Assembly (NCBI RefSeq): GCF_016545825.1
Contig: NC_052622.1
Location: 8,685,001-8,749,000, forward strand
DNA: 64,000 nucleotides
Source of the DNA: Eucalyptus grandis
Lineage: Eukaryota; Streptophyta; Magnoliopsida; Myrtales; Myrtaceae
Direction: 5' to 3'
Shown: piece after piece, positions 23,480-37,700 of the stretch
Layout of the letters: the number at the start of each line of letters is the position of its first letter
Numbering within the stretch: position 1 is the first letter of the stretch
The notes under the pieces: model-generated
The model's database searches: none
What the model saw: only the letters and a program-made list of their open reading frames with translations
Told to the model about the DNA's origin: nothing
Position numbers and translations under genes: made by a program

Positions 23480-23810
23480 GAAGCACTTGTTGTAAAACTA
23501 GTAGGATTACTAGCTTCTGTAGAGTCGGCTTCTGCATAGCCTGCATTTCCAAAACCAGTTTCTCTAGATTCTGCTTCTCTATAACTTGCTTCTACATCAA
23601 CGTAATCTTCAACAGGGGATCAGCAAAGATGACAAGTATAGACTCTTCAAGCGTTTTGGTTCTTTCACGGAATACCCTGTATGCTTCGTTAGTATAAGAG
23701 TATCCAAGAATATCTTTCTCCGACTTAGAGTCAAACTTTCCCCACATAATCACTAGCAATCTTAAGGACAGAGCAAAGGAAAAGCGACTCAAGATCGTGT
23801 CAACCAATTG
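23480..23810 (-). pseudogene. Ty1/copia integrase C-terminal fragment
   Basis: The minus strand reads VIMWGKFDSKSEKDILGYSY, then TNEAYRVFRERTKTLEESIL, a copia integrase tail. A Ser/Glu/Ala-rich linker coded at 23480-23590 closely matches 12365-12510, so both belong to one copia family. No LTRs are seen next to it. Confidence 0.8.
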
Positions 23811-24150
23811 AAGGCAAAAGTGAATATTATTGCAATTACGGGCTTAAAAACCACACTTCCACTTTGGATGCCCGCTTCGAAGGTTCAACCTTTCATATCA
23901 ACTTTCTGATTTTCCGATTTTCTCTCGAGCCATTTGATTTTCTCATTGCTAGTTGGTGATTTCTTTTGAAAAGTTATATTCTTCCTTTTGATTTTGTGGG
24001 TATCTTCTTACCTCTCACATTGTGTTGCAATTGAAATTTTTTATGTGGCAAGAAGAACTAGGCTTTCATCACGACAAAACTTGCAAATAGCAATTCATAA
24101 GTTTCTGTGTATTAGTTTGCAGGATTAGAGCAGTTTGTGTGGAGCTAATG
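23772..24150 (+). repeat. Diverged copy of the dispersed repeat tandemly arrayed at 60269-64000
   Basis: The text from GGAAAAGCGACTCAAGAT through GTGAATATTATTGCAAT to GTGTGGAGCTAATGC corresponds to the 734 bp unit at the right end of the window, with many substitutions. Confidence 0.75.
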
Positions 24151-24235
24151 CGACCCATTTTTTGCTTTTAGCCACAATAGTCCCTCTAGCACTGAACCAT
24201 AATTTTTTCCCTGTAAGCTCTCGCCTTTTCTCACG

Positions 24236-24347
24236 CCTTCACTATGTCTGTAGTGTGGAAAAAGGACGAGAGAGGAAGAGAGAGAGAGAGACCTTCACTA
24301 TGTCTGTAGTGTGGAAAATGGACGAGAGAGAGAGAGAAAGAAGGGGT
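24236..24347 (+). repeat. Two tandem copies of a 56 bp unit
   Basis: CCTTCACTATGTCTGTAGTG and the following GGAAAA-GGACGAGAGAG sequence occur twice in a row, with GA-rich joins. Confidence 0.85.
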
Positions 24348-24509
24348 GATCAGTTTCTTAATGGGCCATTTCCAGACCTAGAATGGGGAGTTGACCTTAT
24401 AACTCCCGATTCTAGTTCCCGGCAGGTTATGGAACCCACCAATTTGATTCCGATTCCAACCCCGTGAACTGATAGAGGCATATAGATCTAACTCAGTATT
24501 GGGCATTAC

Positions 24510-24790
24510 ATTTTTTTCTTTATAAATATTAATTGTATTTTTAGCTTATATCTCAATAATAATAAAATTAGCTTGGAAATGACACCAGAAATGTCATATC
24601 TTTCATACAGCACTCTCTTCAATATTAAATTTTTTAAGCGATCACTTAAGTGTCACTTAGGAAAAAAATTTACTTCAACACCATCGCCGATTTGAATTGC
24701 TGAAAATTTGGACAAGGTAATCTTTTAATATAAATAGTCTAAGAAGTGAACTCAAAATTATTTGACCTGAACGACGTCATCTAACTAAAC
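24510..24790 (+). repeat. Second piece of the dispersed repeat
   Basis: The segment shares the text TTAGCTTATATCTC, CACTTAAGTGTCACTTAGG, ACTTCAACACCATCGCCGAT and ATTATTTGACCTGAACGACG with 59376-59700 and with the units at 60490, 62550 and 63270. Confidence 0.75.
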
Positions 24791-26659
24791 CGGTCTTCCT
24801 TCCACAGCTACACTGCTACACACTAAGTATAGTGTTTCTCACACTTCATATAAACAACATAGTAGATTCTCTTCCCAAACTATAAACTCCACAACTGTTT
24901 GTTTACAAAGAGTCCATTGTATACTTTGTCTCTTATTTAGACTAACGTCTTCACTCCTAGCACGTTCTACTACTTTTCTCGTATATTTACAAATGGGTTT
25001 GTCATTTATGTTAACTCTTAGGGGCAATAGTAAAATGGGTAACACAAATTTACAAAAAAGACAAACTAAAAAATCTCTCGACAATGCCTAAGTTCTCTTA
25101 TAGCTGTTATAACCATCTAATTTTCTATGAAAAATCGTGGCAAAATTCCTTAAAAACTCATGCAGAATGTTGTTTCAATATGCGCTGTTTAAATTTTTTG
25201 CTAGTGCAGGTTTTGATCACATCATCTTACCAAACTCTTGAGCAAATAGTCTTTCATATAAATGATTTTGAAACATCATATTTATTGCTGTGAGCTAGGC
25301 CTTTGAGTTAGAACTAATGTTCTTGTGTTACAGAACAAAAGGATCTGACTTATAAACACACTCAAATTGTTACGTGTTCCAATAGTGATAAAGTTTTTTT
25401 TATCGATTTCTATCCATTAACTTTTACATCACGTCACAACAGCTCTAAAATGCATTCGCATTGCGATATTCAACAACCTTTTTGGGTGACTTTTGGACTA
25501 TCTATGTTGATTACATAATTGTGTTGTGATTCAATTACATCATGCCCAATAGCTATGACTAGGACTATTGGGCGATTATAGTTTTCTCACATTTATTTAA
25601 ATCAAAGTTACCATTATTGGACATGATTAAAATTTCAATAATATTCTTACATGACATTTTGGGCTTGTCAATTATGTAGCTATAACTATGTTGTAAAGTA
25701 ACTCAATTACACGGAAAAAGTTCGGATCAATATTCAATACAAATAGGAGATGTGGACCGAAACCACAAAACATTAGATTGGATGAGCAAAATCTAAATCT
25801 CAAGAGATTGATAGAATAACTGCAACGAATGTCGAACTTTAGGGCCGTGAATAAAAAATAAAAAATAAAAAGCATCATGATTTCCTTCCATCGCTGGTTG
25901 GACAAATCCAAGAGACCAATTCAAGGATAGCGGTTAATTCGTTTGCAAGATGCTAGAGCTGTTGAGAGGAGAACGGGTGCCGGCTTATTAGCCAATGCTG
26001 CATTCTTTCAAGGACCAGACTTTGTTAATCACTTGAGTTTACCTATGAGGCTTCAATTTCTGTTTCTAGGAGAAAAAGTGGGTGTTAGGAGGCCAAGAGT
26101 TGTATAAGGGATATGACCTGCGTTCGCCATTGTGCCAGCAGTGTCTCCGACCTCAATCCGGCAGCATTTACCGCCAGCATTTGCCAAGCAGCTCCCTCTC
26201 TACCTCAAAGACACTTTCTGGAGGGTGAACCTCTAATTTACCCTTCGATTCATTTTTTTAAGGATTTTTTGTGCGAGCACTTATAATCTTTTGTTTGTTT
26301 AAAGTGGAACACCTTATCAATCTCTCTGTATAGAGTAGGTACATCCAGTTGAACCACCAAGCAAATCCATGGCGTCTTATTAAATTCTTGTACTTAAATT
26401 CTCATAATGGATTATTTGTGGTTATTCACACTTTCATGATCTTGTGCAACAATTTTTAAACTAGAAAGCTTTATGTTCGCATCTATATAAAATTTTGTAG
26501 GACCATAACAACTATTATAAAAGTTTAAATAAGTTACTTCGTATTTAAATTAATGTTTCGTCTACTTACACAACCCTTGTTCCCTTACAATAATTACGTT
26601 ACTTGCATGGCTTAGGCTCGACCGACGTAAAGCTATTTATAGAAGAGGAGGATATTGGC
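24791..26659. other. Upstream region of the ankyrin gene, nothing firmly recognised
   Basis: AT-rich. The stretch 26480-26540 (AATTTTGTAGGA ... ACTATTATAAAAGTTTAAAT) recurs at 44520-44580. A possible splice acceptor (GCATGGCTTAG) ends at 26613, so an upstream non-coding or coding exon cannot be excluded. No clear TATA box could be tied to the gene. Confidence 0.5.
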
Positions 26660-27365
26660 ATGAACACCTCGACCAGGGAGGAAGTCCAGAAGTATGAAGG
26701 AGGACCATCCCTAAGTAATGCATCGGCGACTGCGCCAACAGCGGAGAAACAAGATCCAACAAATGTGTATGCAGCTGCTAAAAAGCTGGCCGATGTCATC
26801 AAAGGCGCCAATGTGGAAGATATCAATTCCACGATCGAAACACTTGCCTGTCAAACTGATTCATTTGCCATTTTCAATTTCAGGGGGCTATTGAGGGGTT
26901 CACTGCTCCACATTGCAGCAGCCACCGGCAATCGCGACATCCTAAGGCTCCTGCTTAGTTATGTCGATGCCAACCTCATAGCCACCAGAGATGATTGGGG
27001 AAATACCCCCCTCCACATTGCCACCAAGGCCAAGGCATTTGAAGTCGCCGATATGTTGATTCGCCGAGCAAGAGACCTCTCCATTGGCGAGGACAAGAAC
27101 TGGATTCTGAGAATAAAGAACAATCATGGAAACACCGCTTTGCACGAGGCCGTGCTTACTCGGGACGTTGGCCTAGTGCGCCATTTATTGGGGGAAGATT
27201 TAGAGCCCGTGTACTGGGAGAACGAGGATAAGAAATCTCCCCTGTACCTGGCCCTCGACACCGGCAACTCTGACATACTTCGGGTTTTATTGTCGCCCTC
27301 GCTCGACCCATCGAGAATAGAAGGCTTGCCGCTTGCTCTTGGTGCTGTTGCGCGTAAACAATATG
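26660..27365 (+). CDS. Ankyrin/PGG gene exon 1
   Basis: Encodes residues 1-235: a Ser/Thr/Ala-rich lead, then about four ankyrin repeats ending ...GAVARKQY. The donor is ATATG|GTACGT and leaves one base of a split Gly codon. Reading past the donor would stop at 27415. Confidence 0.83.
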
Positions 27366-30300
27366 GTACGTACGTAAATCTACCTATGGGAAATATCTAT
27401 CTATGTGTGGACTGAACTTGTCGCAAATCTGAGAAACAACTTTCTGTTTCTAACCCATTCTGTTATTGAGTGTTTACATAAAATTCCAAACCTCACTTGT
27501 TAAAGTAGTTGGGTACCCATGGAGTATTCGCAATTAGCCATATAATTCTCTTAATAAACAAATTATCTCCCATTAGAACAAAATAGATCAGCTTAAATTT
27601 ACAAACATGACCATTTTACTACAAAGTGCAAATATTTAAGGTCGACATTGATGAAGTTCTAGGACCCAACAATGACAAAAGGAGAAAGATAGGCTTGAAA
27701 TGATGATTGTAGATGATATTGTTATATTAGAATTGGTCTTGTTTAAGGGTCCGCTAAACTGTATTTTTAGTTTTGTAACAGTGTAAATTTAGTTCGGTAA
27801 ATGATTTATCATTGCCAAAAAAAAAAAAATGATTTATCATATTAAAGTTTCGAAATTACCTGTTGGGTTAACCTGAAAATTATCTCAAACTCTGATAGAG
27901 TTAGAATATGCATACTTACTAATTAAATTATCTAAGAGATGTCAAGAAAATAAGAGCAATTTTGTAATTGATACTTATTAAGTTTGGATATCGGATTCCA
28001 TTATATGATTTTAAGCATTTGACCCTAAATCTGTCCCATTTCCCCAATAGAATTGGGCATAGGGCGGGGTCTGGCGGAGCCTCCATTGAGCCTACTCTTC
28101 TTTATTTATCTTTAAAGTAATCATAATATTTTTGATCAACTATATACGTCTATTAAAACATTCGACATGATTATTCTATCTATATTACTTCATAAAGAGA
28201 TATCATTTTGGTGATTGTATAGTTATTGTTGCGACCTACCTCTCAATAAGGAGGAAAGGAGGTTTAGAAATATTACCTAAAGAATGGGCCTATAGCTTAT
28301 AATTTAGACTGAGCTCTCCTAAGCCCACATCTCACGCCGTGTTAGATATTCAAATTGACACTATATAGAATTTTCTAAAAAAGAAGTTGTCATTAGCTTA
28401 TTAAGGCCAATTAGTATCAAAGTAAAGTATGAGAGCGTGCTTTACTTCCTACACAACTAGATAATCTAAAGTCAAAAACTTAATTACACTAATTAACTAA
28501 TTAGTGTCATTTCGGTGCTTAATATTATTCATTTAAAAAAATAATCTTTTCGAGTAGTATGGATTGATTTTATACCTATCTACTAATATGTGGAGTGATC
28601 ATATGAGTACGTAATCATTAATAATCAGCAACAAAGGAAAGCGTTCAATAAATTGCACGGGAGAACAAAGATATAACATTACCAAATAGGGAGCATGCCA
28701 AATCTAACCAATCTAAAGGGAAGCAATGGTCAACACATTGTGCACAATCAAGGGCATTCATTTTTAACAACAAACGGAATCCTATGGTGAAGGCTTGTTC
28801 AATTTTGAGCACAATTTTTAAGTTAAGAGGCTTCCACCCTTTTTTAAAAGGAAAATTATCCAAAAAGAGACTATATTTAAACATTTTGGAGGAATTCTAA
28901 TTTTAAGAATTTCTTGTTATTTTTTTTATTTTCTAAAATTTTCATGGACTTTCGAATTTTCTAAAATTTATTAATTTATTAATTTATTAATTTTTATATT
29001 TTTATGTTTTTCTGAATTTTCGAAATTTTTTTTATTTTTTATTTTTAACGAATTTCTGAATTTTCTGTTTTTTCTATTTTTTTAAATTTTTGAATTTTGA
29101 ATTTTTTTCTGATTTTTTGAATTTTCTGAATATTTTTTAAAGCTTTTAAATCTATTTTATGATGTTTAGTATTTTTACTATTATAATTTATTATTTTTAT
29201 TTTTATTTTTAAGACATTTTAATTTTTTAATATTATTACATTTCTAAAAATGGGGTAACCCAATCCAACCCATTAACCCGACCCGACGACTTGAATCCAA
29301 CCCAATTCAAACTAAACCTATATATTTAAATCCATCTTTTATTATTAATTTATTTACTCTTTTATTTATTTTTTAGTTCTTTTTATTTTTATTTTATTTT
29401 CTTTGGTCGTCTTCCCTTCTTGCCGAGAAAATATTCAATTATTTGCAAGCACTGTATCATTAGCTGACATGATGTGCACTTACTTACTATTAACCAATTA
29501 CAAATTGACACGTGGCATCAAATAAATAAATTAAAACTAATCCACATAGACTCTCTTTCCTCTCCTTCCATTTGTGCGAGCCCAACCTCCGCTTGTCCTT
29601 TAGCCATTGCCATTAGTGGAGTCGAAGTTGCCGGCACCAATCCGTCTCATTTGCCCGCTACCTCAATTCCAAATCCGGTGTTGAGGACTAGATTTGGTCA
29701 TGAGAGAAGCCATGGGTGAAGCCGATTTCTTTATGTTCCATGGATTGGAACCTATGTCCCAAATATGTCACTCAGGCGCCAGGACGGCGAAGAGGGTGGA
29801 TGCGAAGGTCAGTTGTCGCTCGCTCATGACCATCTCATCGCTTCAAAAAATATTCAGTAGATTGCAAACGTCAGGTCAACAGTTGACATGGCATACGCTT
29901 ATTTATTAATGCCAATTAGATTTTGACACATGGATATTGACATGGAAATTTAAAAGATTAATTTTTTTTTTCTCTTTTCCCTTCCATCTTCAACCTCTGC
30001 TCCACTTGGGCTCAGCTATCTCCACCGCCCAAGTTGCCACCGCCATCACCGCCACCGCCTCACTGTGGCCACCAAGATCCGCGGCAAAGTTGTTGAGCTC
30101 ATTGATAGCAGCCATGGATGAGCCAAGACTCAAGCTCAAAGTTGTTGAGCAGCAAACCACATTTGGAGATGCAGAGAAGCGGTCGGCCATGGACGGCTTC
30201 TCGGTCTATGGCAAAGTTGTTGAGCTCTTCACTGGCAGCTATGGCCTAGCCAAGACTCGAGCTCAAAACTTTTGAGCAGCAAATCAGATATAGAGATGCA

Positions 30301-31684
30301 GAATAGCGTTCGGCCAAGACGGCTTCTCGTCGTGCCCACCCTCTCTGTCACCATGGTGGCTAAGCGGCAGAGAAGGAGATGCAGAGCAGTGGGCTTTGCG
30401 TCCATGGATGTGAGTGACGATGACCTCCGCGTTCACCCTCTCTGTCACCCTGGTGATAGATTGAAGACACACAGTAGTGAGCTCGGGGCCAAAACTCCAG
30501 ATTTGGAGCCATAGCCATGAGTGACAATTGACCTCAGCGTCCATCCTCTCCATTGTCTCAGGGGCCAAGCGGTAGATTTGGAGAGGCAGAGCAGTGGGCT
30601 CACGGCTAAGGCTCCAAATCTAGAGCCATGGCCAACGGTTCCGGTCCATGGAATCTCTGTTGAGTGGTGGAATGAGAGAGATTAGCTTCAAACATGGCTT
30701 CTCTCGTGACCATATCTAGTCCCTAGCAGCTGGATTTGGAACTAAGGCACGGATAGAGGAGATGGCCAAACTAGTTTGATGCGATGCCAGCAAATCTGAC
30801 TTCACTGGTGGTGATGGCAGAAGGAGGGGCGGAGGTTGGGCTCGTGCATGTAGATGGAAGAGGAGGAAAAGAGAAATCTAGGTGGATTAAGGGATTTTTA
30901 ACTTACTTCTCTGACGCCACATGTCAATTTTTGATTGGTTAATAGTAAATAAGTGCACACCATGTTAGCTGTTCACGTGGCACTTGCAAACTACTGAATA
31001 TTTTCTCCTGCGTGTGTGAGTCGCAGCACGAGAAAGAAGAAGGAAGGGGAAGGAGGGGGAGGGGCTGGGCTTGGGGAAGTTGAGCGAGATGAGGCCCAGC
31101 CTTGGGCGAAGGTAGGAGAGACGAAAAAGGGGGAGAAAATATTAGCTACCCTAATAGTGCCACGCCATTTTTGCTCTAAACCATTCGGAGCGTGACACAT
31201 GTTCGTGTCAGGTCCACGTGATCCCACTTCTTTGACCACACTCCTTTGCTCTCTCTTCCATAGGCCCTGGCCCACCTCCGACGCTCTCTCTCCTCTGCTC
31301 TCCTCTGTAGACCGTCTCCCTCCTCTCTCTCCTCTCTATCTCTCTCCCTGTTCTTTGTTTCCTTGTGGGGAGAACAAAATTGCGGAGGGTTTAGAGGAAA
31401 ACATAAAGGTTGAGCCCCTCCACCTCCGTCGGTTGCTTCCATTACCCCCCACCCTGACGCCGACGCCACTAACGCTCCTCCACCTCCCTCTCGCACTCTC
31501 TCCTCTCTGTCTCTCTCCCCGTTCTCCGTTCCATTGTGGGGAGAACAAAATTTCAGGCATGTAGGTGGAGGCGGAGGTGGAGGTAGAGGCGTTGGTGTCG
31601 GAGTCGAGGGCAACGGAGGCAACTGGTGGAGGGGCGTCGGCATTGAACAGAGGCGTGTTTGCTAGAAGAGAGAGGCGTGACTTT

Positions 31685-31719
<35 letters not shown>

Positions 31720-34700
31720 AGACTAGAGGTTACGAGAGGGAGGCGGAGGGGCGTCGACATCAGAGTCGGATTTAGGGGAGGAGGTTGAGGTTGCATCGGC
31801 ATCGGCGTCGACGCGACGTCGAAGGCAACCGACGGAGGCGAAGGTGGAGGGCCGTTGGTGTCACGTTTCGTTGGAAGAAAGGCACGACTTCGCGGAGGGG
31901 GAGAGAGCAGAGCGAATGTCACGAGAGGGGGCGGAGGAGCGTTGGCGGTGTCGGCGTTAGGGTGGGGGGCGATGGAAGCAACCAACGGAGGCAGAGGGGC
32001 TCAACCTTTATGTTTTCCTCCGAACCCTCTACAATTTTGTTCTCCCTACAATGGAATGAAGAACGGGGAGAGAGATAGGGAGGAGAGAGAGGAGAGAGAT
32101 AATCTATAGAGTAGAGCAGAGGAGAGAGAGCGTCAGAGTGTGCAGAGAGGTGGGCTAGGGCCTATAAAAGAGAGAGCAGAGGAGTGCGGTTAGAGAAGTG
32201 GGACAATGTGGACCTAAAACGGACATGTGTCATGCTCTGAATGGTTCGGAGCAAAAATGAAGTGGTACTGTAGCTAATATTTTCTCAAAAGCGGGGCTAG
32301 GCAAAGCCTTTTCTCTCCTTTTCCTCTCTTTTTTTAATAATTATTTTTAATTAGTTTTTTTAAAATTCTATTTATCTGAGATGTAATAAAAATAAGAGAA
32401 ATTAACATAAAACTAGAACATAGTGGGTGCAAATAATATTAAAGTTCTGGTGATGTGAAAATCCTTTTTGTTAGGGTCAAATCGGTCCCTAATTTTATAT
32501 GCAATTTAACCAAAGTATTTAGTCAAAAATTTAGATGTCAACATCTCTATAAATACTTTATAGAAATGCCATATGATTTTCCTTTTCATCTACTAAGATT
32601 TTTATAGTAAAATCTTAGTACATGTTGATGTTGCATTGTTTTGAACGAAAATGCTGTGAAATTTGTCTAAAGTCTCTCAAAATACGTAAACGGGATCTTT
32701 TCAAAATTTATTTAAAGTCTCACAAGGTCGTGTTCCATCATACTAGAGAAGGAAAGTAACAATGTTTTGAGATTCACAGTTCAAAGTGCTATAATTTCTT
32801 GGACCGAAAATGGGTGCATTTGATTGATTCAATCAAAAGTATCACCACTAGTTTCACCATTGCATCTAATCGAACATTGGCGACTATGAATCCAAGTAGT
32901 GATTAAGGTCGCGTCAAAGATGTCTTTATCCCAAAATGGATTAAAATACACCAAAACCAAGCCCAAACCAGTGTAAAATATTTGTGCGCATGTGGTCCCT
33001 AATTTGAAGCGCTCCTTATCCCAGGTTCACTTGACGAGATACTCAAAAAGAACAAGAAGCTATTTGCAATGACCGACTCCAAAGGCGGTAATGTATTCCA
33101 TTTAGCAGCTTTCTTGAATGAGCCACGGATATTTGATCTCTTACGACCAGAGACTGAATATTTGGTCCGAGAACGGGACACGAATGGGGATCTTCCCATT
33201 CACATTGCGAGCAAGATGGGTCATGTTGAACTAATCGAGAAGCTACATTCGGTATCACCGTGGTTAAATGGGCAAGGACAAACCATCCTTCATGTGGTAG
33301 CAAAATACGGGAGAGAAAAGGCAGTGAGATATATAATCGGACATCCAAATATGCGGGAGATGATAAATGAAAGAGATCATGATGGAAATACACCTCTACA
33401 TTTGGCAGTGATATATTTACGACTCAATGTTTTGATTCATCTTGTGCTGGATGAAAACATTAACCCCTCCCTTCTCAACCGCAAAGGCTTGGCTGCTGTC
33501 GACATCGCTCTAAATCACCCACCAAGAGGGTTACGGTCGGTAAGTAACACAAACAGTCACAATCATATATTATCAACTTACTGGAAATTTCCATAGACTA
33601 ACACCTTAGTTAAGCACAAATCTCGTAGTCAAATTGTTAGTCTTGTTAAAATATTGCGCAAGTCTCTAATTTAGTCTTAATAGGAGGTACTTAAATTTTG
33701 CCCATGAATATGTCCGCAGTTAGAAACAAGTGAATATCTTTGACAAATGCTAAGACAAATTGTTATTGTTGGAAATTAATCCAGAGAAAATAAATTGTTT
33801 GTTGTAATCAGAACATAAAATTGGAGGTAAGGTATAGATATATGAATCTTCTTAAGGCGATTAGTTCCTGCCAATGGTGCTCTACAGATTCACGAACTAT
33901 GTCTCATAAGATATAACACCTCAAACCTGTTTGGATTAGTACTATGCAAACAAGACTCAATCGAACCATTTAATTGAACTAGCACACTCAGAAAAATCAG
34001 AAGAATCGAAAAGTATATCAAGCCTTTTTGAAATCGAGTCAGAGAAACCAAAACCAAAACCGTGATGAAGCTCTATGTTCCTAACTATTTATAGAGCTTT
34101 TTAGTTCATGTACAAAAGAGATATATAAATTAAATAGACGCATGTATCCACAAAATTCATAAATCAAGAGATATGTGAATACAAGAGATTCATGAATCCA
34201 GAGATACATGAATTCAAGAGATTCGTGAACTCAATAAATACATGAACTAAAAGATATATGAATTTAGAAAACTCATGAATTCAATAGATACATGAATAGA
34301 AAAGTTTAGGAAATTCATGAATCCAAAAGAGATACGTGAACAGAAAAGACGTATATTAATTTATTGGCTTTCATTGATCCATTAATCATAATTATAACCA
34401 TAATTATAACAATCCCCCACGTTAATGGATCAACAAAACATTTTTGACTCAAAGGAATCTGAGCATGCTTGTTGAAATATACTACATCAAGATAGGTAGC
34501 TTTCGCTTTGAACATTCTTTAGTGAAAGCCTATCGGAATTACTTAACTAGTTGATGGACTAAGCCTTGAATCACCATTTGTTTGTGTAAGCCTAGACAAT
34601 AAACCTCACATAGAGTATTTCCAATTCAAGATTGGTTCTCGGTTGTGTTCGTTCTTTCGGCCCTGAACCTCTCGAGATTCATGCGTGTTTTAGAAAATCT

Positions 34701-37700
34701 AGCATTTAAAGATTTTTATAAAGTCGGCCAGCTTCACGTATATAGGTGCATTCCTATTTAAGATATCCTACCATATCTCACTTGGATGTCGCATTCCAAG
34801 TTATAAGAATCATTAAACGCATAGTGTACCCTTAATAACAATGTAGGAAAGTATTGTTGCATCATAGGAATGTGAGACAATGCTTACACTAAAGTCTCCA
34901 AAATTTGCGTTGTCCTATTGAACCTAGCTTATGGGATCTCCAACCGCATAGGTTAGGTTTCCACCCTAGAATCTCTTTATTGGGTTAAGGCTCTTAAACC
35001 CATTCCCCTCGATGCATAGTTTATCTGCTCTCTTGACAAACATTTTGTCAGTGGATCCGCAATATTTTCCTTTGACTTTACAAAGTCTAAAGAAATGATT
35101 CCATTTGAGAGCAACTGCCTTACATATTGTGTCTACGACGAATGTGTCTAGACTTACCGTTATAAATCACATTATATACCCCCACACTTTTAGAAAATAA
35201 TAGGATGACAACTTTCCATTCCATAACTCGTATGGAGTTTTACTTGTCTTTTGTCTTTTTGTGGGGTATTTTATTTAAAATATAATTTGCAGTTAAAAGT
35301 GCCCCCTACAAGTTCTGAGATAAACCTGAACTCAAAAGTATGGCGTTAGCATCTTCTTTAGTCACATTGGCTTTAAACAGGTCATTATACAAGTATCATT
35401 TTTCCACATACATCCCTCCTTTCAAAAGTACAAAATTTGTCAAATTCAAATACAACTTTGAAACCCTTCTTGACAAGTATTGGGCTAGAAATTAGGTTTT
35501 TCCAAATCTCTGGTACATGCAGTACATTCAGCAAGGTGACCTCCTTGCCAAATGTAAACTTCAAGATCACCTTTCCTCTTCCAGTAATCTTCGCTGATAC
35601 AGAGTTAGCTATATAAAAGCTTCTCATCTTCTTCAGCCTTCTCATAAGATGAGAACATGTGTTTATCTGCATAGATGTGATTTGTGGCACCTGTGTCTAG
35701 CCACCAACCATTAGTATTCGACACCAAAGATGCTTCAGACATTATTATAGCAGACAATCTCTCAATATTGTCATGTTCTATCAAATCCAGTTGCTGGGCT
35801 GCACCATCATTCTTACCTTTTTTTTAGGTGCTTCTTGCAATCCTTAACATGATGGTCAGACTTGTTGCATATAAGAGATGTTCGTTGAAATTTCTAGAAC
35901 TGTTCCTTATGTTTGCATTTTCCTTGAAAAGACATCTTCTTTTTTTCTATTTTGCTTGGATTTGGAAGATTCCACAACGTTGGCCTTTGGCTCAGAAGAA
36001 GGGTTTGCACTCCTTCTATTGCCCTCCTCAATTCTAAGGCGCAAAATGAGATATTCAAGGCTCATCTCCTTCTGTTTGTGCTCCAAATAATTTTTGAAGT
36101 CTGACCAGCCTGGAGGTAGTTTCTCAATCATGGTTGCCAATTGGAATGATTTACTAAGTATCATTCTCTCAGTAGCGATGTTACTTAGAATTAATTGTAA
36201 TTCTTGAATCTGACTCATGACAAATTTAGAATTCACCATCTTGTAGTCCAAGAATTTGACAACCACAAAGTTCTTGGTGTCAGCGTCCTCAATCTTGTAT
36301 TTCTTCTCAAAGGACTCTCATAACTGTTTAGCATATTTAATATTACAATAAACATTATATAAAGAATTCACTAAATAGTTAAGAATATAATTCCGACATA
36401 AGAAGTCCCCATGCTTCCAAGCCTCCAATGCACCGAGCGTCATGACATTGTGCTCATCTGAACTAATTACCAGGCACACCTTCGATAAATATTTCGTCAG
36501 ATTTAGCATGGTCAGATAGAAGAACATCTTCTGTTGCCACTGTTTAAAGCCTACTTTGGTGAATTTCTCTGATTTCTCATTGGTTGTAATTGGAGGTGTT
36601 GCCATCGCGAGAGGCAAGGTTCACTAAACCATCTCTCTGGAAACAGAGCCAAAAGCCATTTGGCTTGTACTGTTCGGAAAAATAGTCCCGGGCATATTAT
36701 TCGTATGACTTATACTCGCACCACCAAAATTGGTGTTAGCCCAAGGACCCGTAGCATTAGTTGCTACAAACTCAGACTCAGAGGGTTGAACATCTTCCAT
36801 AGCAATTGTCGAATCGACCATAGGAATGTCTCCTAAAACATTATGGACATTGAAAGGCACTTGATTGTTTTCAGCCATCTCAATAATCTGACAAGAACGA
36901 CAAACAGTTAGTGATATAATTGCCTTAAGATTGTTGGAAATGAATCCAGAGAAAACAAACTGTTTGTTGTAATCAGAATATAAAATTGGAGGTGAGGTAC
37001 GGATATCCGAATCTCCTTAAGGTGATTAGTTCATGCCAATGGTGCTCCGCAGATTCACGAACTATGCCTCCCAAGATAATGAGATAGCTAGTATAAGCAC
37101 CTAGAGGGGGTGAATAGGTGCACAAACAATTTATCGAGATACGGAAGCGATTCTTGGCAAATGATAGAAAGGAAGTTTATTATGATTAATGAAAATGAAG
37201 TACGATCAAGGTAAAGAGAGTAAGGAAGAGAAAATTAAACACAGGGTTTATAGTGGTTCGGCTTATTCCAAGCCTACGTCCACTCTTCCGCACTGACAGC
37301 CCACCGGATGGATTTCACTATGATCAAAAAAGAAGTTACAGCACACCTTTGCCTTGATTCCACAGTGTAGATGTTCTACCACACCTCCTCAAGGTTTCTC
37401 ACAAATATAGACTCTCTTTTGTATACAAGTATTCGCTCAAAGTGATTGTCTAAACAAAAAGGAGCTTCAGACTTTGGAATTCTTCTATCACGCACACCTC
37501 GAACAACTTAGACCGTCTTCCTTATATGCTCCTTTATGCCATCATACCCGTTGGCACTTTCCAAAGGAATTCCTCCAATCTACTCGTTGGACGGAATCAA
37601 TTAGGAAGATTGTTCAAGTTATTAAAGGAACGTGTCGATAGCCCATCAATCCTGTTCGCCCATACAATTAGGATCTCGGTTTCCATAAGTAAAACCTTCC

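Noticed and set aside
26603..26659. Translation start upstream of the ATG at 26660
   Set aside because: The in-frame codons before 26660 lack an ATG; the ATG at 26607 is followed at once by TAG. An upstream spliced exon remains possible.
31176..32109. Pro- and Arg/Glu-rich open frames in ankyrin intron 1
   Set aside because: They follow (GA)n/(TC)n and GC-rich inverted arms of a fold-back element; mirrored on the opposite arm.
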